Assembly: GCA_963675135.1 (NCBI GenBank) | Contig: OY776129.1 | Span: forward strand, 76,911,348 to 76,975,347 | Length of the DNA: 64,000 nt | From: Galeopsis tetrahit | Taxonomy: Eukaryota > Streptophyta > Magnoliopsida > Lamiales > Lamiaceae | Direction: 5' to 3' | Part shown: piece by piece, positions 10,366-22,100 of the stretch | Position numbering within the stretch: position 1 is the first letter of the stretch | Layout of the letters: the number at the start of each line of letters is the position of its first letter | Program-made: the position numbers and the translations under genes | Notes under the pieces: model-generated | Database searches by the model: none | Seen by the model: only the letters and a program-made list of their open reading frames with translations | What the model was told of the DNA's origin: nothing

Positions 10366-12060
10366 GGCATCATCATGATGACATGTCCATGCTCATTTTG
10401 TGGTTTTGATCTTAAAGTTTTTTTTTAGGGTTGATCTGCTATGGACTCGAGTGCATGTTATGCACCCTAGTCCATGTTGCACTTTTCAGTTTTACTGACT
10501 TACAATTTTTGATAAATGGTGTTGCACTTTTCAATTATTAAACTGTATAATAATTGAAAAGTGCAACACCATTTACCAAAAAGTGTAAGTCAGTAAAACT
10601 GAAAAGTGCAACATGGACTAGGGTGCATAACATGCACTCGAGTGCATACTAGACTTTACCTTTTTTTAAAATATTCTATTACTTCATCGAAAATCTGAAA
10701 ATTTCCCAATTATTGAAGCTATAACAGTTAAATCTGGAAATGGTATACAGAAATCTACATTTTAAAAAGAAAATGGTATACAAAAATCTACCTAACTAAC
10801 CGATGATCTGATCAAATTCTACAAACATGAGAGAAAAAAAATAGATTAGAGATTAATTTTCAGATCTCATGATTCCTATTAGAACTATCAGATACATAAA
10901 TCCTAATTTTCTCATTTCAACTCCTTCTCAATTTCTTCCTTCGATTGACTCCACAATATTATTTGAGGTGTGTTTTGCTCTAAATGTGTTCTTTTTTCCT
11001 ACAAAAATAGCAAACTACACACTTTCTCCAAATCAAGTGCAATTAGTCAATTTAGTGTAAATAATGCACAAAATCTTATATAATTATGCAAATTAAGCAC
11101 AAGAATTTCGAACAATTTTCACACAAATCAGAGACCCACCCTATATATATATTCATACAAATAAAATATTTAAGATTGTGCAAGTAATGATCGAAATAAT
11201 TCATCTTATATATGTCTTAATTAATTTTACGGTTAGATAAAGCTTCGATATAGTCAGATAAAGCTTCGATGTTGGATGAAGTAATACCTTAAAAAACCTT
11301 TAAAAACTTCAAGATCAAAATCAGAAAATGAGCACGAACATGTCATCCATGATTGTTGTCATTGACACAACAACAACTTCAGATACCATCAATCGTAATG
11401 TTGTGTCACCAGTCATTTCTCCGACCTCCGCCTTCCTGCCTCGTGAGTCATAGTAATGAGCACTCACTTCTTGCATTTCAATCCCAAGTGAATCTGCTAT
11501 AATCATTCATTGTCATGGACTGCATTCAATATTTAAATTACATTACAATGGCATATATTTAAATACAAATACTCCTGTGTCCATATTACATACCCATATA
11601 ATTGAGTTCATTTTATATAAATGATTTTTTTTTAATTTGAGTTATACTACACTAGTTTGAGTTAAATATAAGTTACCTGAATTACCCACGAGACAGTGAT
11701 TAGTGGCACAACAGACGATTGATGGTGGCAACATCATGATGACATTTCCATGCTCATTTTGTAGTTTTGATCTTGAAGTTTTTTTTAAAGATATTCTATT
11801 ACTTCATCCAACATCAAAGCGTTATCTGTTGCAAAATTAATTAAGACAAGATTGAGTTAATTTATAATCTACAATACATTTGTATGAATATATAAGTGAA
11901 AATCTGGAAATGGAACACAGAAATCTACATAAGAACCGATTCTACCAACGTGAAAGAAAAAAAAAATCCATTGAGATTAGAGATTAATTTCCAGATCTCA
12001 TGATTCCTATCAGAACTATCAGATACATAAATCCTAATTTTCAGATCTAATGATTCCGAT
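10366..12060 (+). repeat. Diverged segmental duplication (10366-10920 and 11727-12060)
   Basis: Shared text runs from catcatgatgacat through ctcattttgtrgttttgatctt and attctattacttcatc to cagatctcatgattccta and aactatcagatacataaatc. The first copy carries hairpin MITE copy 4 exactly where the second has only a T/A run, so the second copy is an in-window empty site. No gene is seen between them. Confidence 0.8.
10428..10660 (+). mobile_element. Mutator-like hairpin MITE, copy 4 (near-perfect palindrome)
   Basis: Starts GGGTTGATCTGCTATGGACT and ends ATACTAGACTTTACC. The two halves (GCACTTTTCAATTATTAAAC and its complement) make an almost uninterrupted hairpin. Target duplication is 8-9 bases in a T-run (TTTTTTTTA on the left, TTTTTTTAA on the right). 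Confidence 0.9.
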
Positions 12061-12140
12061 CAAAATTAAATCAGATCTAATAATTCCGATCAAAACTAAA
12101 TCTTTTCAAGTTTCTAGATCTAATGATTCCGATCAGAACT

Positions 12141-12304
12141 AGATATTTTCAAGTCAAATTTCATGACTAAATTCAAAATACTAGACAAATAACATAGATT
12201 CATTCATACACATCATTATCTAGATATTTTCAAGTAAAAATTAATGACTAAATTCATTCAGAAATACACGGCAAAGAACATAGATTCATTCATACACATC
12301 ATTA
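12141..12304 (+). repeat. Tandem duplication of about 82 bp
   Basis: agatattttcaagt...catgactaaattc...acatagattcattcata...catcatt occurs at 12141-12221 and, slightly diverged, at 12222-12304. It is preceded by four agatctaatgattccgatca-like units (12040-12140). Confidence 0.75.
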
Positions 12305-12475
12305 ATTAATTAGAAATCAATTAGAAATCAATGGCAGAAATAAATATGAATCGATGAAAGAATACAGCTAAAAAAAAATTGAAGAGTTAGAGAAAGTGGG
12401 GAGCTAACCTGGTTTTTCGAAGATTAATTAACTAGATTTTCTCTCTCACTATATTGTTTGATTGTGAACGATGAA

Positions 12476-12795
12476 CTAAATAGGGTTGAACAACCATTAG
12501 TATTCACTACACGCGTATTTTGGCTTCTAATATTTAGCCACGTTTGCAAACTGGATGAGTCACACGGGAGATTGAGTTTTTTCCTTTTTCTGAGTTTTTG
12601 TTTAAATATATCTCTTTTATATACTAATTCTGAAACTAAATAGGGTTGAACAACCATTAGTATTCACTAGACGTGTATTTTGGCTTCTAATATTTAGCCA
12701 CGTTTGCAAACTGGATGAGTCACACGGGAGATCGAGTTTTTTCCTTTTTCTGAGTTTTTGTTTAAATATATCTCTTTTATATACTAATTCTGAAT
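12476..12795 (+). repeat. Tandem duplication, 2 x 160 bp
   Basis: The block beginning tagggttgaacaaccattag at 12481 recurs at 12641 with period 160 and only a few substitutions through ctcttttatatactaattct. It carries no gene. The ORFs at 12424-12657 lie inside it and are not supported. Confidence 0.9.
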
Positions 12796-13065
12796 CTCAT
12801 TATGCTTCTTAAAAAAAACCTCCTTTTACAATCTTGCAGTTTTCTCAATTTTCTCTCTCCTCTAACTTCTCTTTTTTACATTGGTTTTCTTATATAATTA
12901 ATTTTTTTAACCTTTAAATTTCTATTTAAATTATTTTTTCATTTTCTTTTTAATAAAATAAATTATAAATGCTTACATTAAAAAAAATCTTAAATTTTAA
13001 TAATTTTTTTTTATTATCTCGCGTAATTATTTACGCAAGTATAATACTAGTATATATATATACAC
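12796..13065. other. A+T-rich spacer
   Basis: Low-complexity T-rich and A-rich DNA between the tandem duplication and the nested transposon cluster. No feature is seen. Confidence 0.4.
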
Positions 13066-13298
13066 GAGAATGATATAATGTCCACTAGTGGCACAAATTT
13101 TATGCTCGCTTACGTGGTAATGCCATATTTTTATTACATTATTCCTATTTTACATCATAAATATTATCTTTCCAATATAAATAAGATTAAAAAATATATA
13201 AACAAAAATTATATTCCAAAAAATTAATCGATGTTTAGTAAATAAAATTATATTAAATCAACTTTAAAGTTATTTTTGAATATTTATTAATAATTAAA

Positions 13299-13821
13299 GG
13301 TAAAGTCTAGTATGCACTCGAGTGCATGTTGTGCACTCTAATCTAAAGAAAAGTGTATGTTATTAAACTGAAAAGTACAACACAATATTACTAAAAAAAT
13401 GTACTCCCTCCGTCCCATGATTATCTTCACATGTGAAGTGGCACGCGCAATAAGAAAAGTGAATTTAGTGGGGATTTTGAGGGGTAATTTTGTAAACCTT
13501 TATGTATAAAATAAAGAATTGAGTTGACTTTTGGGTATGTGTGGAGAAAAAGTAATGGTGTAAATTTGAGGATTTTGTGAGGGTGAAGTATATAAAGGGT
13601 TTTCCATTTTAAGGGTGTGAAAGTAATTGTGGGACGTCTTAAAAAGGAAAGTGTGAAAGTAATTACGGGACGGAGGGAGTAAGTCACTATGATTAAAAAT
13701 ATTATTATACAGTTTAATAATTGAAAAGTGCAACTCCATTTACCAAAAAGTGTAAGTCAGTAAAACTAAAAAGTGCAACATGGACTAGGGTGCACAACAT
13801 GCACTCGAGTCAGACAAACCC
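13299..13821 (-). mobile_element. Mutator-like hairpin MITE, copy 5, split by a Stowaway
   Basis: Left end GGTAAAGTCTAGTATGCACT; right end GCACTCGAGTCAGACAAACCC. Perfect 9-bp target duplication ATAATTAAA at 13290-13298 and 13822-13830. The family text breaks at ...ctaaaaaaatg and resumes at agtcactatga, with a Stowaway exactly between. Confidence 0.93.
13404..13679 (+). mobile_element. Stowaway MITE nested in hairpin MITE copy 5
   Basis: Left end CTCCCTCCGTCCCATGATTA; right end TTACGGGACGGAGGGAG. The TA duplication lies at 13402-13403 and 13680-13681. It must have inserted after the enclosing copy. Confidence 0.95.
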
Positions 13822-13951
13822 ATAATTAAATACAATAATTATTATAAAAAAAATTAAAAGTTATTTTGAAAAATTAAAAAATATTTTTAAAAAATGATAA
13901 CCATTCCAAAAGTATTTCCAAATTTATTTTAAAAAAACTTTAGATTAGAGT

Positions 13952-14569
13952 TGTTGCGTCAAAAAATAACGCCTATGGATATCAAACGTTCCCGTGTGGG
14001 TAATGTAAATCACGGGCTTATCTCGTCCTTTATCCTTAGCGATCCTCCCGAGCAATTCTTCTTAAAGATCCTTGGATGACCTGCAAAAAACACGCCGGAG
14101 GGGATTCCGGCGCGGAATCTCCGACGCTCAAGTCAGAATCGCTCTCAAGAGAATCAAAGAGGAATTTCCCTGCAATTCACGGGAAATCCTCGCAAGTATC
14201 GTGGAGTTTTTTATCTTCTCAGTGTATATTGTAAAAAATGTGTCTTCTGTGTAAAACGTAAGTGATCAAATATAATATAAGAAAACTCGGCCTCTCAGCG
14301 TACTGGCCCTATCTTCTCGCCTTGACCCATTCTCCTCATTTTACCGAGAACAACATCTCTTAAATCCCCTCCTCTTGGACCAGACTATTTGGCCCAGGGA
14401 CTACTGATCCATCGATATGGGCCCAAAAGCCCAATTGCTTTTAGTTCCCTCTTTGGGCTTGGGGTGTATCAATCCAACTTCTAAGCCCATTATCCTTACT
14501 AAAATTATTTTAATCCATCTCATGTCCACGTGTCGACGTCTACAAGGGCGACATATTTTGTCCGCATCA
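13952..14569 (+). mobile_element. Solo LTR
   Basis: A 618-bp segment beginning TGTTGCGTCAAAA and ending GTCCGCATCA (TG...CA ends). It is flanked by a perfect 5-bp duplication AGAGT (13947-13951 and 14570-14574). No internal retrotransposon domain remains, so it is best read as the product of LTR-LTR recombination. Ty1 or Ty3 origin cannot be told from the LTR alone. The ORF at 14072-14254 is part of the LTR. Confidence 0.85.
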
Positions 14570-14983
14570 AGAGTATATCATTTTTAAATGAATAAGTTTG
14601 CAATATAAATTATATTGAAACATCTTCCGTAAATAAATTATGTATTTGAGTATTAAACATTTTTTTCACAAAATTAAATTATTTACGCATAACATCATGT
14701 ATTATTATTATTATTATTTTTATAAATTTATTTATTTTAAAAACCATGTATTTTTTTTAGGTATAATTTTTTTTTAATCCTTAGAAAGATAAGATTTATG
14801 ATGTAAAATGTGAATAATCTAAAAATATGGAATAAAAAATATATTATGTGGCATTGAAACGTAAGCGGTGGACATAAAATTTATGCCCACCGGTGGGCGT
14901 TATATCATTCCCGGTTAAATATAATAATTAGGACTTAAAAAAAAAAAAACTCAATTAGGACATTTTCTTAAAGATATGGCTAT

Positions 14984-15843
14984 TAGGAGTGTGAAAAAAA
15001 AACGGACCGGAAAAAAGATCGGAATCGGATTGGACCGACTAGTTAGTTTTCGATCCGGTCCGGGTTAAGACCGGATTGGACCAGGATTTATTTTTTAATT
15101 TTTTTTATTTATATTCTTTATATTTTTCTAATAATACAATCTTAATTATTATAAACTAACTAAAATTAGGATTGCTAATTTGAAAACTTTGAAAATATTT
15201 CTTTCATTATGCTTAGAATCAAATAATTGGTGAGGATGTGAAGTAAAAGTGTTGTTTCAAAGTATATAGGGTTGGTCTGCTATGGACTCGAGTGCATGTT
15301 GTGCACCCTAGTCCATGTTGCACTTTTCAGTTTTACTGACCTACACTTTTTGTTAAATGGTGTTGCACTTTTCAATTAGTAAACTATATAATAATATTTT
15401 TAGTCATAGTGACGTACACTTTTTAGTAATATTGTGATGTACTTTCCAGTTTAATAACATACACTTTTCTTTAGACTAGGGTGCACAACATGTACTCGAG
15501 TGCATAATAGAGTTTATCACGTATATAATTGAACAGAAATAATCAATTTACTTTTAGTATCAAAATACCATTAATAATATTGTAAATAAAATTCACATGG
15601 ACGGAAATTGATATCAAATTTAAACTAAAACAAATTTTCACACACAAATTCATCATTCTTGTTCTTGTTTCAAAAAACTTTAAAAAAAAAACATTTGAAA
15701 AAATAATAAATAAATAAATACATTTGAAAATTTTCAGTCCGATCCGGGTTTGAACCAGTTCATTTCGGTCCGGTTTTCGATCCGACCATTAAGGTTGATT
15801 CCGATCCCGGTCCAAACCGGTTCCGATCCGGTGCACACCCCTA
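14984..15843. mobile_element. Non-autonomous hAT element with nested hairpin MITE
   Basis: Ends TAGGAGTGTGAAAAAA and (reverse complement) TAGGGGTGTGCACCGG. Perfect 8-bp duplication ATGGCTAT at 14976-14983 and 15844-15851. Inner arms are rich in ggtccggaccgg-type palindromic words. About 600 bp remain after removing the nested MITE at 15269-15518. The same family occurs at 38496-38976. Confidence 0.92.
15269..15518 (+). mobile_element. Mutator-like hairpin MITE, copy 6 (inside hAT)
   Basis: Starts GGGTTGGTCTGCTATGGACT and ends AATAGAGTTTATC. The 9-bp flanks AAGTATATA and ACGTATATA match at 8 of 9 positions. It inserted into the hAT element around it. Confidence 0.9.
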
Positions 15844-15947
15844 ATGGCTATGGTATCTTAAATTATAAGCTTAAATGATTTTGATTTTGTTCAATTCCAA
15901 AATTTGGTAGAGCTTTCAATTTTTTTTTGCATTTGAACTTAATTATT

Positions 15948-17880
15948 GTGAATATTTACTCATATCTACACAGTTTTACCCCTTAAGACTAAAATCTACA
16001 ACAATTTTTTTTTATTATTTAAAACTTCAAAATGACTGCAAAATCCCTCATATACCCTTTTGTCTCTCCTCTTCAAAAATCACTCATTTTCCAATCTCAT
16101 TCTCTCTCATATTACTTTCAAAATTTCTCTCTCCCATCTCAGCACACTCTCTCCCATATCCCAGAAGGTAGTGAAGGCTCCATGTCCGACGCGTTTTAGA
16201 AAGTGAGGGTTTGGGTGGGGGAAGGCAGGGCGGCGGCGGCGCTGGGCGAGGGAGAAGAGGCGCCGCCGTCGTGATGTAACAGATCTGAAGAGAAAAAACG
16301 AGGGAGGGAAGGAGGAGGGGATGGCGACGTTTGGTGGAGAAGCTGGGCGGCGCTGGGGCGTAGCTTTGGTGGCGGCTGGGCGATGGAGAAGAATCGCCGC
16401 CGTCGATTTTTTTCGAAGTCAGATTCACGGGGAATACTAAGCGTGTGCCGATCTGTGTCATGGGGAGTCAGCCGACGCCGTTGCCGATCTGCAACTCCAC
16501 CGTGAGAGTCGAAGAGGGCGGCGACTGAAGACGAAGACGAAGGGTTTGTCGATTTTTTTCGATTTCTAGTATTACTTTTTACGTTTTCGAATCTGATGGT
16601 ATTTTTTCCGGCTTTGTGTTTCGTTTTTTCCGGCCATGGTGGGCGTACAACAGATGATGTTTCATTTTTCCGACTGCGGTGGTGTTGCTGCAACAAATGA
16701 GGCGGCGGAGCTTTGCGCGTCGCACAGTTGCCGACTATGGTGGTGTGCCGACTGTGATAGTGTTGCCGGAGGTCTACTGTTGCCGGCGTTTTCCAAGGCG
16801 GCGGCGACGATGGACACAGGTCCTAGGGCAGAGACTAGGGTTCTACCCTCCCAATGGGCTTACTAATGGGCTAGGGTTTGCCAGCCCCGATGTGCACCCC
16901 CAGTTTCATTTAATACACCCCAAAGATTCACACCCTCAGTTTCACTCGATACACCTATCCTGTGTGCAAAATTTTGATTTAAGAATTTTTCCAAAAAACT
17001 GTATTTTTGCCTAAATTTCGACATATTCGAAAAAACTGTTTTTTTTTTCTTGATTTTCTTGATTTAAGACTTTTTTAGGAATAAGGTGGAGCGACGGATC
17101 TAGGGTAACGGTAAATAATTTTCACTTTTCTTCTGATTTGGCTTTTTTTCTTTTTTGGACTTAGGGAGTGTTTTTGTGTTATTTCTGAAGAGAAATGTTG
17201 TATTAAGCAAGTCTATAGGTTTTTTTTTTTTTTTTTTTTTTTTTAAACTGGAATTTTTTGTCATTGAAATGGTATACAACAAGAACTTGACTATTGGAAA
17301 TCAGGAAATCCTCTTCTTCTGCAATTTTTCTGTATTGTGCAATGTTTGCTGCAAATATGCATAATTTACTTGATATATGCATTGTTTATTGTTAGTATGC
17401 AATGTTTGCTTTGCGAATGCAAGGTTTATTTTGTGTATGCAATGTTATGCGAATGCAATGTAGTAAGGTGTAACGAATGCAATGTTTGATTTACAATGTA
17501 AGGTGCAAGTTGAATAAAAAAAATTGAAAAATAAATCTTAATTAAAAATTTTGAATAAAAAAACAAAAAAAATCGGAATAAAAAAGCTTATTATTAAAAT
17601 ATTTGATTAACATCTACTCTAGTGAAAGAAAATATTAATGATTAACAATTAAAAAAATATTTTATAATTTAAAATTTGAATATAAATGATTTTTGAATAA
17701 AACAAATTAATATATTAAATTCAAAGGAGAGGAGGAAGCTTGAAAGTTTTGAAAAAATTCACAATGGGACAAAGAGGGTAGATGAAGGGCATACACCTTT
17801 GTAGATATTAGTATTAAAATTTTTGGATTGTAGATATATGTAATGGGCTAGGTCCCATTGTAGATATATGTAATTTTCCC
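15948..17880. mobile_element. Probable non-autonomous DNA transposon carrying a GC-rich segment
   Basis: The ends are weakly inverted (GTGAATATTTACTCATATCT against GGGAAAATTACATATATCTA) and are flanked by an 8-bp repeat TAATTATT (15940-15947 and 17881-17888), extendable to 9 with a mismatch. The interior has a GC-rich block at 16150-16870 with coding-like composition but no recognised protein, as expected of a captured gene fragment. Frames at 16084-17014 read as low-complexity Arg/Pro/Ser text and are not called genes. Confidence 0.55.
17333..17500 (+). repeat. Degenerate TGCAATGTTTG tandem repeats
   Basis: The words tatgcaatgtttg, atgcattgtttatt and gaatgcaatgt recur at 20-35-bp spacing about eight times. 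They lie inside the 15948-17880 element. Confidence 0.75.
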
Positions 17881-17961
17881 TAATTATTTCATTAAAATGT
17901 ACCGACAACTTTTGAGTGGTATTTTTTAAAAAATCAGTCGAAATAATAAAGAAATCTTTAA

Positions 17962-18411
17962 GGGGGTTTTCTTTTGGGATTTGGGTGGTTTTAAAAACCA
18001 GATTTTTGAAATCCTGGTTTTTGAAATCCCGATAAATAGTAATATGAGTGTTTCTTTTAGGTTTTGGAATAGTGAAGGATTTAACTTTATGTCAAATCAA
18101 GTTGTAAGATTGAATGAGTTTGTATTATTATATTATTGTTGGATGAGATTATAATGATTGATTAAGTGTGTAATGATTAAATGTATTATATTATTGTATT
18201 ATTATATTATTATAGTATTATTATATTATTGTTGAGAAAGAATATAATGATTGAAGTAATATTATATAGATATAACTTTATGTCAAATCAATATGTTTGA
18301 TAGGGGTGGTTTTGAGTGGATTTTGAAAATCGATTTTTAAATCCCGAAGTAACACGGTTTTGGATCTTGAAATCCAAAACCTGACTTTTAAAAACAAAAA
18401 GAAACATACCC
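17962..18411. mobile_element. Tourist-type MITE (PIF/Harbinger)
   Basis: Left end GGGGGTTTTCTTTTGGG; right end (reverse complement) GGGTATGTTTCTTTTTG. TAA lies on both sides (17959-17961 and 18412-18414). The arms contain aaatccagg/cctggattt-type inverted text. Confidence 0.75.
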
Positions 18412-18673
18412 TAAGAGATTGTTTAGTGTTTTATTTATTAAATTATTTTTAAGAGTTGTAAAGTTACCAAATAGGTAAGACATGTAACTGAATTTTAATT
18501 TTTTTTTTATACTTTAAAAATAAGCTTTTAATTGATTATAAATACGTAATAGTATATGAGAGTATTTGTTAAATGTAAATACAGCACATTTGAAACATTT
18601 CGTATTTATTACAGTGACGGGATATCAGAAAATTAAAATTGTATTTACAGAATATAAAGAAATCAATAAATTA

Positions 18674-18960
18674 CTCCCTCCGTCCCACAATAACTTTCAC
18701 ACTTTCCTTTTTGGGACGTCCCACAATAACTTTCACACCCTTGAAATGGAAAATCTTTTATAAACTCCACCCTCACAATAACCTCAATTTTACACAAATG
18801 CCATTACTTTATCTCCACACATACACAAAAGTCAACTCATTTCTTTACTTTATATATAAAGTTTTACAAAATTACCCCTCAAAACTTCACTCATTATTAC
18901 ACTTTCTTAATTTTCGTGCCCATCTACCTATGAAGATTAATATGGGACGGAGGGAGGGAG
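18674..18960 (-). mobile_element. Stowaway MITE
   Basis: Left end CTCCCTCCGTCCCACAATAA; right end ATGGGACGGAGGGAGGGAG. TA lies at 18672-18673 and 18961-18962. It ends about 200 bp before the NUP62 start codon, so it lies in the presumptive NUP62 promoter or 5' UTR. Confidence 0.92.
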
Positions 18961-19158
18961 TACTAAATTTAATCATCAATTTATTTTTTCATTTATAATT
19001 GGAGTTGTACAGTGATTCATAAACCCTCTTCTTCCAAACCCAAAATTCCCCCAATTTTCAAAACTCCCTTCCCCCCATTGAGAAACCACCACACTGCGTA
19101 AATTTTACGGCAACACCACCACCACCAAGTAATCGCCAGCCGCCGCTGCCTTCCCGAC

Positions 19159-22100
19159 ATGGCCGGAACTGGCTTCTCATTCTCCGGCGCCTCCTCATCG
19201 TCTTCTTCTCCCTTCTCATTTGGCTTCGGTAACCCTAGCTCCGCGGCCTCCGCGCCTTCTTTCGGATTTGCTTCCGCAGCATCGTCGGCCGCTTCTTCCT
19301 CTCCATTTGGCGGTTCCTCTTTATTTGGCTCCTCTGCAACAACATCGTCCACCGCCGCCTCCCCTTTCGGCGCTTCCACTGCCTTTGGGGCAGCCTCTTC
19401 TGCTGCGGCCCCCACATCTGGCCTATTCGGATCGTCGTCGGGTGCCGCCACCACTTTGAATTTGTTTGGGTCCTCCTCGTTTGGATCGTCTTCCGGTGGA
19501 GCTCCTACTTCTAGCATATTCGGATCATCGGCTTCTGGTGCGGGCACAACCGCTAGCCCCTTCGGCGCTACTACTTCACTGTCGTCTCCCTCGCCTTCTC
19601 CATCTCCATTTGGCAACTCAACGACTTTTGGATCCCCTGCTCCCGGCTCCACAGCTTTGTTTGGGTCAGCGGCACCAACTCCAAGCTTATTTAGTGCTAA
19701 TTCAGCAGCTTCTGCGAGCAATACTAGTTCATCTTTATTCGGGTCTGGGTCGGCGATATCATCCAATCCATTTGGATCATCCACGCCGACCACTGCCACC
19801 AATGCATCTGCATTTGGGTCGGGTTTATCCATGACAACAGGCCAATTCGGATCGTCAACATCAGCGCCAATTGCTGCTGCCACTGCATCCATTTTTGGGG
19901 CCGGTTCCTCTTCTGCAGGCATGTTTGGATCCTCCACACCCTCATCTGCAACTACTACCGGAGGAGGCGCTTCATCATCCTTGTTTGGGACAGGTTTTGG
20001 ATCAACTCCGGGCCTTTTTGGGTCTTCATCGTCTTCCTCACTAAGTAGCACGTTATCGGCAAATACCTCAAGTTCAGCTTCTTCAGCACCTGCATTTTCC
20101 TTCCCCGGTTCATCTACATCCTCTTCAGCGTTCTCCTTATCCATCAATACTTCAAGTTCAGCGGCTTCAGCACCTGGATTTTCTTTTTCCAATGCTTCTT
20201 CAACTACAACTTCTGCGCCTGGACTTTCATTTCCCGCGTCATCAGCCTCATCAGCGCCTGCATTTTCTTTTTCTACAGCCCCTAGCTCCTCGGCTTCCTC
20301 AGGTTTATCATTTCTGAACAGCACCACTCCTGCCTCCTCAGCATCAGCCACGGTTTCTTCATCATCTACATCTGGTTTTTCGTTTGGAACTACAGGTTCA
20401 CCTGCTTTGGCGTCATCTCTGTCGAGTGCACCAGTTTCAAAACCGTTTGGTGCCACACCGTCAGCTCTATTTTCGACAGTTACAACTACTACTACAGCTA
20501 GTGTGTCTTCTGCTGCTGCTGCTGGTACCAGTGCTAGTTCTACTTTAACATTTCCAGCACCTAGTGGTACATCTTCTTCAGTGTCTACACCATTGGTGAC
20601 CAGTGCATCTGCTCCAACTTCAGGTTTTACTGGTTTCGGTACAACTAGTACACCCGCTTCTTCATCTGGAGCCACGAGTGCTTTCTCACTGTCCTTGAAA
20701 CAACCCACAAATGTTGCCTCGTCTGCATCTCAAAACGTATCAACTGCTGCACTACCTTCGTTTGGTAGGATTTTCTCTTCCCCTGAGCCATTCAAGTTTT
20801 TGTGCTCTTATGTACTTGTCCAGAATTTTGTCTATTATTTGCTTTATCTGCTGCACTTATTTAACGCACATCGAGCATTATTATCTCTTCACCTGTAAAA
20901 TTATTATGTTGTTCTTGGAGTTGTACTTGGTGAGCTGATTTTTGAATTGATCAGTGCTTGTATTTAAGCACTACTCTGGTGTGTTTACTAATTGGGTCAT
21001 GGCTAGAAACATTATTTCTTAGAAATAACTTTATGAACCTGAGGAAATTATATTGTTTTTTGTATCTCTGTGGCTTTTCTGGCAATATTGTTTATTAATC
21101 TATGTCCTAGTTTCAAGATTATTGTTTATGTACTATGGCATATTTCCCCAAACAGTCAGTAATACTTTCCTTGTTGTGTCTGTTGCTGATGTTTTGACAT
21201 TACTAAACTGTATGTTGGTGTATCAGGTGTGAGCTCAACAAGTGCAGTGAGTTCAAGTACCAATTCTGCTTCTCAAACATCATCTGCCCTGGTTGCAGCT
21301 TCTAGTAGTGGGTTTGTACATCTTCTCACTGTGCATGTCTGTTTTGCATTTTTGTTGTGTACAAAGATATTAGTTTAGTATCCTGAGTTGTAGTCTTTGG
21401 AGGCATATGTTGTTTATTAGATTTATTTATGCATCTTAACTGGTGTTTGTAATCCTTCATTATGCTATATTTCTTCCCTTACAACGTCTTCCACGAAACA
21501 AATTTAGTGCTATTCCTTATCATGTAGTTGTGCTATTTTTTACTCCAATGTAACATATTTATTCACAATGAAACTAAAGACTTCATGTTCCACCTCATGC
21601 TTTGCTAGTTTTAGAAATGAGAGTAGGTCTTCTGTGACCCAGGTTTATGTGAACTGGTCAAATTTAATACTCCGTATACTACATTTTAAAAATGCTTGAT
21701 TCCATGGATTGTTCTTCTCAAAATCGCTAATAGATATTACCAAGTTTTGTCTAGAAATGGTGGCATGTCATATATTTTTTTAAGTTGGAACATCTCTTCA
21801 AATGGTGAGGCACCATAATGTTGGAAAAATTACTCAGCAAATTAATTATGCTAAGACACTGGGGGAAGGGGGTTAGCATTCCTGGAGCAGTTTATTTATA
21901 ATGCTCTGCTGATTAGAAACCAAATCTTTTTATTTAGAAACAAAGAAGAGTTGATATCCAAAAACCACTTTCCTTATAGTCATCACATGGCTTACCATTG
22001 AAAGCGATGAGGGTTTAGTTGGTCATGGTGATATTGAGAATTGCAACTAAGGATTTACTGTATTGTGTTTTGGTATTATTAGAAGAGTGAGTTAAGCTTA

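Larger units (their letters stand above)
13066..14912. mobile_element. Long-TIR DNA transposon remnant, host of three nested insertions
   Basis: The left end GAGAATGATATAATGTCCAC and the reverse-complemented right end GGGAATGATATAACGCCCAC begin inverted repeats that continue, with gaps, for about 100 bases (cataaattttatg, cttacgt, catttt..catcataaat). A clear target duplication was not found. Inside lie hairpin MITE copy 5 with a Stowaway in it, and a solo LTR. Without these insertions the host is about 0.7 kb. The superfamily is undecided; Mutator-like is plausible. Confidence 0.7.

Noticed and set aside
16084..17014. Overlapping ORFs of 76-166 codons on both strands
   Set aside because: GC-rich low-complexity Arg/Pro/Ser/Ala translations with no recognisable motif. 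They are treated as cargo of the 15948-17880 element.
19017..20708. 563-codon open frame antisense to NUP62 exon 1
   Set aside because: It mirrors the Ser/Ala/Gly/Phe-rich FG-repeat exon, whose codon pattern keeps the opposite strand free of stops. The product is Asp/Glu/Ala/Pro low-complexity text without a known domain.
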